From an uncultured Pelagibacteraceae bacterium (GTDB taxonomy: Bacteria; Pseudomonadota; Alphaproteobacteria; Pelagibacterales; Pelagibacteraceae), in the NCBI GenBank assembly GCA_902606835.1, contig CACLHW010000005.1, forward strand, positions 1 to 64,000: a stretch of DNA of 64,000 bases, read 5' to 3'. The notes below the pieces were generated by a model. The model was not told the origin of the DNA and made no database searches. It saw only the letters and a program-made list of their open reading frames with translations. Position numbers and translations under genes: made by a program. Of the stretch, positions 49,775-58,180 are shown one piece after another (the first letter of the stretch is position 1; the number at the start of each line of letters is the position of its first letter).

Positions 49775-50644
49775 TTACTTAATTTTTTTACTGAAAAAAA
49801 ACTCAAAAATTATAGCAAATATAATTATTCCACCACCAATTATGACACTTATTGGCGGAATTTCATTTATAAAAAGCCAAGCCCATATAGGTCCAAATAC
49901 TGCTTCTGTTAACATTAAAATTCCTACTACGGCCGCTGGTGTAGTTTGAGATCCAATAGTAATCATTATAAATCCAAAACCAATTTGAAAAGTGCCTGCT
50001 AAAAATCCTAAAAATAAATCATGAGGTGAAATAGATAATTTGCCAGCAATTAAATATCCAATAAAAGCAGCAAAAATTCCTGCAACAAATTGTGCTGGAA
50101 TCATATCAACTTTTGGATATTTTCTGACTATTACAATTAATACAGCAAACGAAATAGGCATTATAAAAGCAATAATATTACCAAAAAATTGGCTGCTTGT
50201 TTGAATAGATAACGAGCTGCCAATTATAATAAGCACTCCTGACATACCCATAATAATAGAGATTAATGTTACTAAATTAATTTTTTCCTTTAAAAAAATG
50301 TATCCAAATAACGCTAAAAAAATTGTTTCTGTTGAAATTATAAAAAGTGTATTAGCAACAGTGGTATGATACATTGCAAAAACATAGGCGGAAAAACCAA
50401 TTCCCAAAAATACCCCAGCTACAAATCCTGGTATTCCTGAAGTATGAAAAGATTTAAAGAAATTTTTTTTATACGTAATTAATAAATACAAAGCTACAAT
50501 AATTGAAAAAAAAATCTGTCTCCAAAAAAGAATTTGCCACAAATTGGCGCCCTCAAAAGATTTAACAATTATGCCTCCAAAACTTAAGCATAAAGCTCCT
50601 AATAAAACTAAAACTGAACCGGGAATTTTATTTAATAAAGTCAA
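49775..50644 (-). CDS. EamA/DMT-family transporter in the 5-oxoprolinase cluster
   Basis: 289 residues, ten predicted helices in two EamA repeats (LGALCLSFGGIIVKSFEG at helix 1, NTLFIISTETIFLALFGYIFLKEKI and GILMLTEAVFGPIWAWLFINEIPP at equivalent places). Its ATG overlaps the pxpC stop by 4 bases, so it is co-transcribed with pxpB and pxpC. This suggests transport of 5-oxoproline or a related amino acid, but substrate assignment is inference. Confidence 0.87.
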   Translation of the reverse strand: MTLLNKIPGSVLVLLGALCLSFGGIIVKSFEGANLWQILFWRQIFFSIIVALYLLITYKKNFFKSFHTSGIPGFVAGVFLGIGFSAYVFAMYHTTVANTLFIISTETIFLALFGYIFLKEKINLVTLISIIMGMSGVLIIIGSSLSIQTSSQFFGNIIAFIMPISFAVLIVIVRKYPKVDMIPAQFVAGIFAAFIGYLIAGKLSISPHDLFLGFLAGTFQIGFGFIMITIGSQTTPAAVVGILMLTEAVFGPIWAWLFINEIPPISVIIGGGIIIFAIIFEFFFSKKIK

Positions 50645-51597
50645 TTTATCTCTTTAATATTTTTTATTATTTCTGAAATACTATTGAGATGTTCTTTATA
50701 CAATTGCTCAGCTTCACGCAACTTAATAAGCTTAAAAAGTATTTTCTGTCCTGGAGTTTTTTGAATCAATAAATTGTAATCTACAGATGTTACGTTTGCT
50801 ATTTTAGGATATCCCCCTATTGTTGGATAATCAGTTAATAATATAATTGGCTGACCATCAGCCGGTACTTGTATAGCACCCTTGGTAATTCCTTCTGATC
50901 TAATATTTGTATTAAAAATATTTTTCATGACTGCGCCTTTTAGTCTCATGCCCATTCGATCTGTTAAATTAGAAATTTTATATTCTTCAGAAAAAAAATT
51001 TTTGTGACTTTCTTTTGAAAAATAATCAAATTGAGGCCCTTCTAAAACTCTGATTATATTATTGTTATTTGTTTTAACTTTAGTTGAAAAACTTTTTTTA
51101 TTTTTACTATTCATTTTAAAATTTATTTTATCATTTATTTTAATTTTTTTTCCCTCATTGGGTCCAATTGCTGCTCTAGACAAAACTGAAATGCTTTTAC
51201 AAAAAGGTTTTACATCAAACCCTCCTTCTATGGCCATATATCCATAGGTCGATTCTTTTGTTGCTAAAATATCAATCTCATCTTCTTCCTCCAAAAAATA
51301 GCTTCTATTACATTCACCGTCTATTTTTTTATTTGATTTAATTATTTGAAAAAAAACGTTTCCCGTAATAGAAATTTTTGCATTACCTTTAATTAATTTT
51401 AACAAGGGTCCCTGATACGCAAATTCCAAAACACCTTCATTTTTAGAATTGCCAACTAAAGCATTTGCAATTAAAAATGACTTTAAATCCATACATCCTC
51501 CTGGTGTTACCCCAAGATGTTGCATATGAAAACGACCTTGGTCTTGAAAAGTAGTGTTAATACCTGGCCTTAAAATTTTGAAAAAATTATTACTCAT
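50641..51597 (-). CDS. pxpC: 5-oxoprolinase subunit C (biotin-dependent-carboxyltransferase-like, KipA family)
   Basis: 318 residues with the AHS2/KipA domain: ILRPGINTTFQDQGRFHMQHLGVTPGGCMDLKSFLIANALVGN at the N-terminus, LEFAYQGPLL, RVLEGPQFDYF, SNLTDRMGMRLKG, SEGITKGAIQVPADGQPIILLTDYPTIGGYPKIANV. With PxpA and PxpB it forms the ATP-dependent 5-oxoprolinase that opens pyroglutamate to glutamate. Overlaps pxpB by 8 bases and the transporter by 4. Pyroglutamate arises spontaneously from glutamine and gamma-glutamyl compounds, including those of GMAS-type pathways. Confidence 0.93.
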   Translation of the reverse strand: MSNNFFKILRPGINTTFQDQGRFHMQHLGVTPGGCMDLKSFLIANALVGNSKNEGVLEFAYQGPLLKLIKGNAKISITGNVFFQIIKSNKKIDGECNRSYFLEEEDEIDILATKESTYGYMAIEGGFDVKPFCKSISVLSRAAIGPNEGKKIKINDKINFKMNSKNKKSFSTKVKTNNNNIIRVLEGPQFDYFSKESHKNFFSEEYKISNLTDRMGMRLKGAVMKNIFNTNIRSEGITKGAIQVPADGQPIILLTDYPTIGGYPKIANVTSVDYNLLIQKTPGQKILFKLIKLREAEQLYKEHLNSISEIIKNIKEIN

Positions 51598-52276
51598 TTG
51601 CTAATTTTTTATATTCTTCTTTTGAAATTGATTTAAATGTTACTGTGTCACCTGGTGATAAAAGACATGGGTTAGTTTCTTTTTGTGTATCAAAAAGCTT
51701 AATAGGAGTTCTTCCTATTATATTCCAGCCTCCCGGACTTTCATAAGGATAAATATTACAAAATTTTTCCACAATTCCAACTGATCCGGGTGGTATTTTA
51801 ACTCTCGGGGTTTTTAAACGATTTAAAAAAAGTTTTGAATTTAAATCACCCATAAAAGGATGCCCTGGTATAAAGCCAATCATATACACAAAAAAAATAG
51901 TATTTAAGTGAATATTTATAATTTCTTCTTTATTTATCTTTAATGTTTTACTCATATTCTCTAAATCCATCTCAAAATCATAACAAATAGGAATTACCCA
52001 TTTTTTGCTCCTTTGAGAAAGACTTATTTTGGAAAAATCTACTGATTTTAAAAAATTTAAAATTTTAGACGAATTTATTTTTTCTAGGTCAAAATTTATA
52101 ATTAATTTATTATATGATGGTGTGTAATTTAATATTCCCTCTAAATTACCTTTTAAAACCTCCATCTTTACGTGGTGAAATAACTTTATAACGTTTGTAT
52201 TTATTTCTTGATTTACCTCTTCGCCAAAATCACAAACAATGCCACAATCGCCAATATTTTTTAGTTTCTTGAACAT
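51590..52276 (-). CDS. pxpB: 5-oxoprolinase subunit B (KipI family)
   Basis: 228 residues of the AHS1/KipI family. The C-terminal half has the characteristic IGFIPGHPFMGDL, LKTPRVKIPPGSVGIV, IYPYESPGGWNIIGRTP and LSPGDTVTFKSI. The N-terminal half begins with GDCGIVCDFG. Partner of PxpC (8-base overlap) and of PxpA, which is encoded divergently 52 bases away. The more common arrangement places pxpA in the same operon, so the divergent layout is slightly unusual. Confidence 0.93.
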   Translation of the reverse strand: MFKKLKNIGDCGIVCDFGEEVNQEINTNVIKLFHHVKMEVLKGNLEGILNYTPSYNKLIINFDLEKINSSKILNFLKSVDFSKISLSQRSKKWVIPICYDFEMDLENMSKTLKINKEEIINIHLNTIFFVYMIGFIPGHPFMGDLNSKLFLNRLKTPRVKIPPGSVGIVEKFCNIYPYESPGGWNIIGRTPIKLFDTQKETNPCLLSPGDTVTFKSISKEEYKKLANE

Positions 52277-52328
52277 AAACTGATATAATAATCGCTATTA
52301 TTTATTAAATAAACTAAGGACTTAAAAG

Positions 52329-53102
52329 ATGGAAATTAACATTAATTGTGACTTGGGGGAAAGTTCAAAGTTACATTCAACCAAAAATGACCCATTATTG
52401 CTAGAAATAGTTAACTCAGCAAATATTGCTTGCGGATATCACGCAGGTGATAAACCGACAATGGAAAAAACAATTGAAATTTCAAAAAAAAATAACGTAA
52501 GTATAGGAGCTCATCCTTCTTTTAATGATCAAGAAAATTTTGGCAGAAAGAAACTTGATTTACCAGCTAAAGAAATAAAAAAACTGATTATAGATCAAAT
52601 TAATATTTTAACAGACATCGCTAGTAATAAAGAAATCAAGGTCACTCACGTGAAACCGCATGGAGCTTTAAATAATATGGCTTGTGAAAACTATGATTTA
52701 GCAAAAACAATTTCTGAATCAATTATTGAAGCAAATAAAGATTTAATTTTTTTAGTTCCAACTGGATCACAAATGGAAAAGGCTGGAAAAAAACTTGGTC
52801 TAAAAGTTGCTGCTGAAATATTTGCAGATAGAAACTATGAAGACGATGGTAATTTAGTTTCTAGAAAAAAGAGTAATGCAATGATAACGGATCCGGAAAT
52901 TGCAAAAAAACATGTAATAAAAATGGTCGAAACACAAGCATTAAACTGTTACTCGGGAAAACAAATTCCCTGTGACATTGACTCAGTTTGTGTGCATGGT
53001 GATGGAAAAACTGCAGTATTAACAGCAAAAAAAATAAAAGATGGTCTTATAAAATCTGGTGTGACTCTTCGACCATTAGATAAGTTGAAAAAATTTTTGT
53101 AA
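52329..53102 (+). CDS. pxpA: 5-oxoprolinase subunit A (LamB/YcsF family)
   Basis: 257 residues. Family start INCDLGESSKLHSTKNDPLLLEIVNSANIACGYHAGDKPTM, then IGAHPSFNDQENFGRK, VKPHGALNNM, AAEIFADRNYEDDGNLVSRKKSNAMI and the C-terminal SVCVHGDGKTAV. All belong to the deacetylase-like YcsF fold. It phosphorylates and opens 5-oxoproline together with PxpB and PxpC. Divergent from pxpB over 52 bases, implying paired promoters; followed 9 bases later by a TPR gene. Confidence 0.95.
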   Translation: MEININCDLGESSKLHSTKNDPLLLEIVNSANIACGYHAGDKPTMEKTIEISKKNNVSIGAHPSFNDQENFGRKKLDLPAKEIKKLIIDQINILTDIASNKEIKVTHVKPHGALNNMACENYDLAKTISESIIEANKDLIFLVPTGSQMEKAGKKLGLKVAAEIFADRNYEDDGNLVSRKKSNAMITDPEIAKKHVIKMVETQALNCYSGKQIPCDIDSVCVHGDGKTAVLTAKKIKDGLIKSGVTLRPLDKLKKFL

Positions 53103-53111
53103 AAAAGTTTA

Positions 53112-53591
53112 ATGATAAAAAAAATATTTTTTATTTTAGTATCTGGATTTATTTTTTTACAACTTGTTGCTGTATCACATGGAGCTAGTAGTGGCGGCAT
53201 CACCAGTGGTAAAGATTTGTACTCTTCTGCAAAAAAATTTGTATTAAGAGCAAAAAAATTAGAAGAAAAGAATAAAATTGATAGAGCCAATAAACTATAT
53301 TCTAAAGCTTTAGAAAAATTAAAAAAAGCATACAAAAATGATAAAAATAATCCTGATATTTTAAATTACTTAGGATTTACACTTAGAAAAACTGGAAAAT
53401 TAGAGGAAGCTGAAAAATATTATTTAGAAGGTTTAAAAATTAAACCAGATCACAATGGTATTAATGAGTATTTGGGAGAGCTTTACGTTAATACTGATAG
53501 AATAGAACTAGCTAAAAAAAGATTAGCTGTGTTAAAAAATTGTAATTGCGAAGAATACACAGAACTAAAAGAAATTATTGAAAAAAAATAA
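53112..53591 (+). CDS. Exported TPR-repeat protein
   Basis: 159 residues with a signal peptide (IFFILVSGFIFLQLVAVSHGAS) and about three tetratricopeptide repeats (AKKLEEKNKIDRANKLYSKALEKLKKAY, PDILNYLGFTLRKTGKLEEAEKYYLEGLKI, HNGINEYLGELYVNTDRIELAKKRLAVL). Ends in CNCEEYTELKEIIEK. TPR proteins bind peptides or partner proteins, here probably in the periplasm. Lies 9 bases after pxpA and its stop abuts the DoxX start. Partner unknown. Confidence 0.82.
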   Translation: MIKKIFFILVSGFIFLQLVAVSHGASSGGITSGKDLYSSAKKFVLRAKKLEEKNKIDRANKLYSKALEKLKKAYKNDKNNPDILNYLGFTLRKTGKLEEAEKYYLEGLKIKPDHNGINEYLGELYVNTDRIELAKKRLAVLKNCNCEEYTELKEIIEKK

Positions 53592-53984
53592 ATGCACATA
53601 GTAGAAGTATTTGGAAGAATATTTATATCAGCTCTTTTTTTAATTGAAGCGATAAGAAAATTTTTTAACCCAGACATGAGTATGATGTATATGTCTGATC
53701 ATGGCGTTCCTGAGTTTCTTTTTTATCCATCAGTAGCTTTTGAAATTATAATTCCATTATTATTAATAGCTGGCTATAAGACAAGAATCGTTGCTTCTCT
53801 ACTAGCTTTATTTGTATTTATTGTTACTATAATTTTTCATACTCACCACATTTTTATTGATGCCGCGCAGCTTACAATTGTATTAAAAAATATAGCTATA
53901 ATTGGCGGTTTATTAGTTATAATTTCGAATAAACCTCAGGTTTGTACTTTAGATTATTATTTAGAATCAAAAAAAGGTAATTAA
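53592..53984 (+). CDS. DoxX-family membrane protein
   Basis: 130 residues, four predicted membrane helices with DoxX features: FGRIFISALFLIEAIRKFFNPDMSMMYMSDHGVPEFLFYPSVAFEIIIPLLLIAGYKTRI and a late TLDYYL tail. DoxX proteins are little understood; some accompany redox or sulfur oxidation systems. The ATG immediately follows the TPR stop and the gene is 2 bases from the next, indicating one transcript. Confidence 0.83.
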   Translation: MHIVEVFGRIFISALFLIEAIRKFFNPDMSMMYMSDHGVPEFLFYPSVAFEIIIPLLLIAGYKTRIVASLLALFVFIVTIIFHTHHIFIDAAQLTIVLKNIAIIGGLLVIISNKPQVCTLDYYLESKKGN

Positions 53985-53986
53985 TT

Positions 53987-54433
53987 TTGCCAAAAGAAAA
54001 AGACCCAATTAATAAATTATTTAAACCTCAACTAACTCCAAAAGAAATGCTTGGGCTGGGAGTATTTGGTGGATCTTATTTTAATGAAAAACAAATGAAA
54101 GAATTTCCCAAATCTTGGTTTACGAAAGCAAAATTAAGTAAAAAGTTTGATGTAACACTGAACAGATTTAAAGTTAAATCAGGTTTAACGAGAGAAGAAT
54201 GGATAAAAAAAGGATGGATTTTTAAAGAAGATCCTCTTGGATGGTTCCAATGGTATTGCAGATATGCAAATGGAAGACGAATTCAAAATATTGATAGAAT
54301 TCAAATTCAAAGATGGTTAAATTTTACAAGGCACGTAAAAGCAATAAAAAAAAACTGCGAAGAAGGGGATTTATTTTGCAGAAGAAGACAGAGACAGGCA
54401 ATTCTACAATGGGCTTACGATCCTTTTATTTAA
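53987..54433 (+). CDS. Conserved hypothetical protein, Trp-rich
   Basis: 148 residues starting with TTG 2 bases after doxX. Not recognised. Soluble, rich in Trp, Lys and Arg, with FGGSYFNEKQMKEFPKSWFTKAK, LTREEWIKKGWIFKEDPLGWFQWYCRYANGRR and a final CEEGDLFCRRRQRQAILQWAYD. The regular spacing of Trp and the RRxR tail recall small conserved proteins of unknown role. Its last codons overlap the 66-bp copy of the gene at 21750 (54421-54486). Confidence 0.65.
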   Translation: MPKEKDPINKLFKPQLTPKEMLGLGVFGGSYFNEKQMKEFPKSWFTKAKLSKKFDVTLNRFKVKSGLTREEWIKKGWIFKEDPLGWFQWYCRYANGRRIQNIDRIQIQRWLNFTRHVKAIKKNCEEGDLFCRRRQRQAILQWAYDPFI

Positions 54434-54486
54434 TCGCCAGCTTCCTGTATGATTTTCCAGAGTTTACTTGCATTTTCTTTGTTCAT
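54421..54486 (-). repeat. 66-bp near-identical copy of the 5' end of the gene at 21750
   Basis: Read on the minus strand from 54486, this matches 21750-21815 at 61 of 66 bases. The copy begins with ATG instead of GTG and encodes MNKENASKLWKIIQEAGD followed by a stop where the original has Tyr. It overlaps the end of the gene at 53987. The copy is a truncated remnant rather than a full gene. Confidence 0.85.
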
Positions 54487-54548
54487 ACCAGTGTCAGGAT
54501 AAGTATTAATATAATCAAACCAATTATAGGAACAAAGAAATGTTGCAT
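54483..54548 (-). CDS. Putative 21-residue membrane peptide upstream of the repeat
   Basis: ATG at 54548 to TGA at 54483, encoding MQHFF followed by a hydrophobic helix (VPIIGLIILILILTLV). Its stop overlaps the ATG of the truncated repeat ORF (ATGA). Interest is positional; translation is unproven. Confidence 0.3.
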   Translation of the reverse strand: MQHFFVPIIGLIILILILTLV

Positions 54549-54634
54549 ATTGTTATTCCACCACGATCCCTAAAAGTTTTTTCATAATTAAATGCTATCA
54601 AAAGACATAAAAATTGACCATTTGATTTATCGGC

Positions 54635-55945
54635 TTATTTAAGTTGTTGAATCATTTGTTCGGGCAACCACAATGCTATATCAGGAAAAATAATTATTAC
54701 TACGACAGCTAGAATCATTAAAAGAAATAATGGAAAAGCACTTTTGGCAATAAACCCCATATCTTTATTTGCCATACCTTGAAGTACAAACAAATTAAAT
54801 CCAACAGGAGGTGTGATTTGAGCCATCTCGACTACAATCACAAGAAAAACTCCGAACCAAATCATATCGAAACCAGCCTGTCTTATCATTGGCTCAATAA
54901 TTGCCATTGTTAACACAACAGCAGAAATGCCGTCCAAAAACATACCAAGAATAATATAAAAAATTGTCAGCACTAAAATTAAAACATATGGAGATAAATT
55001 CATTTCTTGTATCCATATTGCTAAACCTCGAGGAAGCCCTGTAAATCCCATTGCTAGAGATAAAAATGAAGAACCTGCAAGAATAAAAGCTATCATACAT
55101 GAAGTTTTTGTTGCTCCTAATAAAGATAATTTAAAAGTTTCTTTGTTTAAACTTTTTTGAAAAAAAGATAAAATTAATGCTCCAACCACACCCAGGGATG
55201 CAGCTTCAGTAGCTGTAGCAATTCCTACATATATAGAACCAATTACAGCTGCAATTAAAACAATAACAGGAATAAGTTGACCTGAATCTTTTATTTTTTG
55301 TGAAAAAGAAAAGGTTTCATCACTTTTTGGCATACTGTCTTTGTTAAGAACTGACCAGCCAATAACATAAAACATAAAAAATATCGCAATCATGATCCCT
55401 GGAATTATTCCAGCTATAAAAAGTTTTGCGATGGATTCTTGAACTGTTACACCATAAATAATTAATATAATAGAAGGCGGTATTAACAATCCTAAAGTTC
55501 CTGAGCCCGCTAAACTTCCTAATAATAATTTTTCTGGGTAATTTCTTTTTCTCAATTCAGGAATAGACATTTTTCCAACTGTAGCTACAGTGGCTGCTGA
55601 TGATCCTGAAATAGCAGCAAATAAAGCGCAACCTACAACGTTAACATGAATTAATCCGCCGGGAAGACGGGACATCCATGGTGCCAAACCTTTAAACAAA
55701 TTTTCAGATAATTTAGTTCTAAATAATATTTCTCCCATCCAAACAAATAATGGCAAGGCTGTTAATGTCCAAGATGAACTTGTTCCCCAAATTGTAGTGG
55801 CCATGGCATCTCCAACGGGGCGTGATGTAAAAAGCAACATTCCGATTGCAGATACACCTACCATGCTAAGAGCCACCCATATTCCAGTACCTAAAAAAAT
55901 TAGTAAAATTGAAATGAAAAAAATTGTTAAAAATAATTCAGGCAT
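54635..55945 (-). CDS. dctM: TRAP transporter large permease (DctM)
   Basis: 436 residues with about twelve membrane helices. TRAP large-subunit motifs: ALPLFVWMGEILFRT, GLIHVNVVGCALFAAISGSSAATVATVG, GTLGLLIPPSIILIIYGV, TATEAASLGVVGALI and MFLDGISAVVLTMAI with VEMAQITPPVGFNLFVLQG near the end. It is the sodium-coupled translocation subunit for a solute delivered by DctP. Starts 1 base after dctQ stop. Preceded (in transcription order) by dctP and dctQ. Substrate probably a carboxylate, not determinable here. Confidence 0.94.
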   Translation of the reverse strand: MPELFLTIFFISILLIFLGTGIWVALSMVGVSAIGMLLFTSRPVGDAMATTIWGTSSSWTLTALPLFVWMGEILFRTKLSENLFKGLAPWMSRLPGGLIHVNVVGCALFAAISGSSAATVATVGKMSIPELRKRNYPEKLLLGSLAGSGTLGLLIPPSIILIIYGVTVQESIAKLFIAGIIPGIMIAIFFMFYVIGWSVLNKDSMPKSDETFSFSQKIKDSGQLIPVIVLIAAVIGSIYVGIATATEAASLGVVGALILSFFQKSLNKETFKLSLLGATKTSCMIAFILAGSSFLSLAMGFTGLPRGLAIWIQEMNLSPYVLILVLTIFYIILGMFLDGISAVVLTMAIIEPMIRQAGFDMIWFGVFLVIVVEMAQITPPVGFNLFVLQGMANKDMGFIAKSAFPLFLLMILAVVVIIIFPDIALWLPEQMIQQLK

Positions 55946-55946
55946 A

Positions 55947-56438
55947 TCAAATATTATTTTTTTTTAAAATTAAGAGAATAAAATTGTGCAATACGCAAAT
56001 AAAGAATATAGTAGAACCTAAAGCCACTGAAACTTGAGGAATCCAAATTAAAATTTCATCTGCTCCTTCACTTCTTTCTTGAAAATTAAAAGAAATCATC
56101 AACATTTTTATAAAATAAAAAGATAGAAACCCTGAAAAAAAAGTTGCTATAGATAAGCACCAAAATTCTAAATATCTTCTAATTTTTTTATTAGATTTTT
56201 CCAAAAATAATGTAATTCTTATATGTCCTTTTTCTCCAAACGTATAAGCTAGAGCAAGAAAAGAGGAGGCGGCCATGCAGTAACCTGAATATTCTGCTAA
56301 ACCTCGGATATAAAAACCAAATATTCTAGAAGCTATTCCTGTAAGTATAAATGTTGCTACTAGTATAAGAAAAATTGCAGCTATATAACCTGATAACCGG
56401 TAAAGAGTTCTTAAATAATTATCAATTTTACAAAGCAT
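55947..56438 (-). CDS. dctQ: TRAP transporter small permease (DctQ)
   Basis: 163 residues, four helices: GYIAAIFLILVATFILTGIASRIFGF, GLAEYSGYCMAASSFLALAYTFGEKGHIRITLFLE (typical DctQ segment), and a third and fourth helix. It pairs with DctM. The ATG at 56438 directly follows the T-run of the hairpin at 56439-56473, with no room for a normal ribosome site outside the hairpin, so its translation may depend on structure or coupling. Confidence 0.9.
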   Translation of the reverse strand: MLCKIDNYLRTLYRLSGYIAAIFLILVATFILTGIASRIFGFYIRGLAEYSGYCMAASSFLALAYTFGEKGHIRITLFLEKSNKKIRRYLEFWCLSIATFFSGFLSFYFIKMLMISFNFQERSEGADEILIWIPQVSVALGSTIFFICVLHNFILLILKKNNI

Positions 56439-56473
56439 AAAAAAAGGCCGTTTAATTATACGGCCTTTTTTTT
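56439..56473 (-). terminator. Hairpin terminator/attenuator between dctP and dctQ
   Basis: AAAAAAGGCCG pairs with CGGCCTTTTTT around a 10-base loop, with a T-run on the minus strand that ends at the dctQ start codon. It lies 14 bases after the dctP stop. The position suggests that most transcripts stop after dctP, giving more binding protein than permease. Confidence 0.8.
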
Positions 56474-56487
56474 AAGAATTAAATTTA

Positions 56488-57462
56488 TTATTTGAAAGCT
56501 GCGAGAACGGCTTGCCCACGTGAGCCTGCTCTATCGGCCCATTCTTTAGACATTTTAGCTCCCACTTCTTCAAAATGTTTCTTTAAAGCGGAATTAACTT
56601 TTCCAACTTTCATGCCAGCATCTGAAAGGGCTTTTTTATCGTTTTTATTTCCTTTTTTAGATAAATCCCATCCTTTCTTTTCTGCTTTAGCAGCTTCTGA
56701 CATTACTAATTTTTGTGTTGCTGCATCTAATTTGCTCCATGCATCTTTGTTCACGATCACCATATTTTTTGGAAACCAAGCAGCTATATCATAAAAATAA
56801 CCTACGCCATTTTCCCAAATCTTTGAATTTTTTCCTGTTGTTGGTGAAGTAATCATACTTTCAACAGCACCAGTTGAAAATGCTTGACTTATTTCTGCTG
56901 CTTCAATTTTTGTTGGAGCCATTCCTGTCAATTCAGCAATTCTAATTGTTGCAGAGTTATAAGCTCTAAATTTTAAACCTTTTAAATCTGCTACACTGTT
57001 AATTTCTTTCTTGCTGTATAAACCTTGAGCTGGCCAAGGCACTGCATATAAAAATACAAGACCTTTGCTATCTAAACTTTTTACTATTTCAGGTTTAGAA
57101 GCTTTATATAGTCTCATAGCAGCTCCGTAAGTTGTAGCCAAAAATGGCTGCGAGTCTACTTCAAGTAGTGGATCCTCTTTTCCAAGAGCTGACATAAATC
57201 TTTCTCCGATAGGAGCTTGACCAGTTCTAACTGCTCTAAAAATTTCTCCACCTTTAAATAAAGATCCGCCCGGATGAGTAACGATTGTTAATTTACCACC
57301 ACTTTTTTCTGTAACATTTTTAGCAAATTCTGTTGCATTTGCTGAATGGAAATTTCCTGCTCCATAAGCAAGGGCCATATCCCATTTTTCTCCAGCACTA
57401 GCAATATTTGCACTAAAAATTAGCGCAGCTAATGTTACAAGAATATTTTTAATTAATTTCAT
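56488..57462 (-). CDS. dctP: TRAP transporter periplasmic solute-binding protein (DctP)
   Basis: 324 residues with a signal peptide (LVTLAALIFSANIASAG) and DctP fold. Conserved features are YGAGNFHSANATEFAKNVTEKSGGKLTIVTHPGGSLFKGGEIFRAVRTGQAPIGE near the N-terminus, ADLKGLKFRAYNSATIRIAELTGMAPTKIEAAEISQAFSTGAVESMITSP with the Arg that usually contacts a carboxylate, and FPKNMVIVNKDAWSKL. A GGAGGG ribosome site precedes the ATG. Captures the solute for DctQM. Substrate unassigned; a small carboxylate is likely. Confidence 0.93.
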   Translation of the reverse strand: MKLIKNILVTLAALIFSANIASAGEKWDMALAYGAGNFHSANATEFAKNVTEKSGGKLTIVTHPGGSLFKGGEIFRAVRTGQAPIGERFMSALGKEDPLLEVDSQPFLATTYGAAMRLYKASKPEIVKSLDSKGLVFLYAVPWPAQGLYSKKEINSVADLKGLKFRAYNSATIRIAELTGMAPTKIEAAEISQAFSTGAVESMITSPTTGKNSKIWENGVGYFYDIAAWFPKNMVIVNKDAWSKLDAATQKLVMSEAAKAEKKGWDLSKKGNKNDKKALSDAGMKVGKVNSALKKHFEEVGAKMSKEWADRAGSRGQAVLAAFK

Positions 57463-57557
57463 ATTCCCTCCATAATTTTATTAATTTCTTATTTCACAAT
57501 GTAGAATGAGTAATTGCAATACAATTATTAAGATTATAGAATTAAAAATATAAAAAA

Positions 57558-58169
57558 GTGCTAGAAGAAACCCTAATATTTATTCAAATTGTACTTATCG
57601 ATATAGTAATGGCTGCCGATAACGCCATTATCATTGGAATGGTTGCGGCAAATTTTGCTCCTAAAAATAGAAAGCAAATCATTATGTGGGGAGTTTTTGC
57701 TGCATTTATTTTTAGGGTTATATTTGCTTTTTCAGCAACTTTTTTACTTCAATTTGCTTTTATTAAATTAATTGGTGGTGCACTTCTTTTATGGATAGTT
57801 AATGAGCTTAGAATAGATTTATTTACAGTAAAAAAAATAAAATCACCGACCAAGCAATCTAAAGAACCTTCTTTCATGAGTGGAGTTTATAAAGTTTTAA
57901 TCGCTGATATTACTTTAAGTTTCGATAATGTTTTGGGAGTAGCCGGGGCAGCAAAAGAACATTACTTACTATTACTGTTTGGTTTAGTTTTATCAGTAAT
58001 TTTGGTGGGAACATTAGCTTCATATTTTGCAAAATATATTCAAGATCACAAATGGATTGGATATGTTGGACTAGCAGTAATTTTATTAGTAGCCGTTCAA
58101 TTAATTATCGGAGGCCTAATAGATTATGGCGTGCTTACGATTAATGAACCTTTTGCTTCTTGGTTTTAA
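57558..58169 (+). CDS. TerC-family integral membrane protein
   Basis: 203 residues starting with GTG, six or seven membrane helices. TerC signs: IVLIDIVMAADNAIIIGMVA with the conserved Asp pair, GALLLWIVNELRIDLF, and ADITLSFDNVLGVAGAAKEH matching the second half of the repeat. TerC proteins are linked to metal ion (manganese or calcium) export and to membrane-protein maturation. Alternative of tellurite resistance is historical. Lies divergent from dctP across 95 bases. No yybP-type riboswitch seen. Confidence 0.9.
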   Translation: MLEETLIFIQIVLIDIVMAADNAIIIGMVAANFAPKNRKQIIMWGVFAAFIFRVIFAFSATFLLQFAFIKLIGGALLLWIVNELRIDLFTVKKIKSPTKQSKEPSFMSGVYKVLIADITLSFDNVLGVAGAAKEHYLLLLFGLVLSVILVGTLASYFAKYIQDHKWIGYVGLAVILLVAVQLIIGGLIDYGVLTINEPFASWF

Positions 58170-58180
58170 TTTGTTAATCT

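Noticed and set aside
57463-57557. yybP-ykoY manganese riboswitch before terC
   Set aside because: The 95-base region lacks the conserved loops and GC stems of that class.
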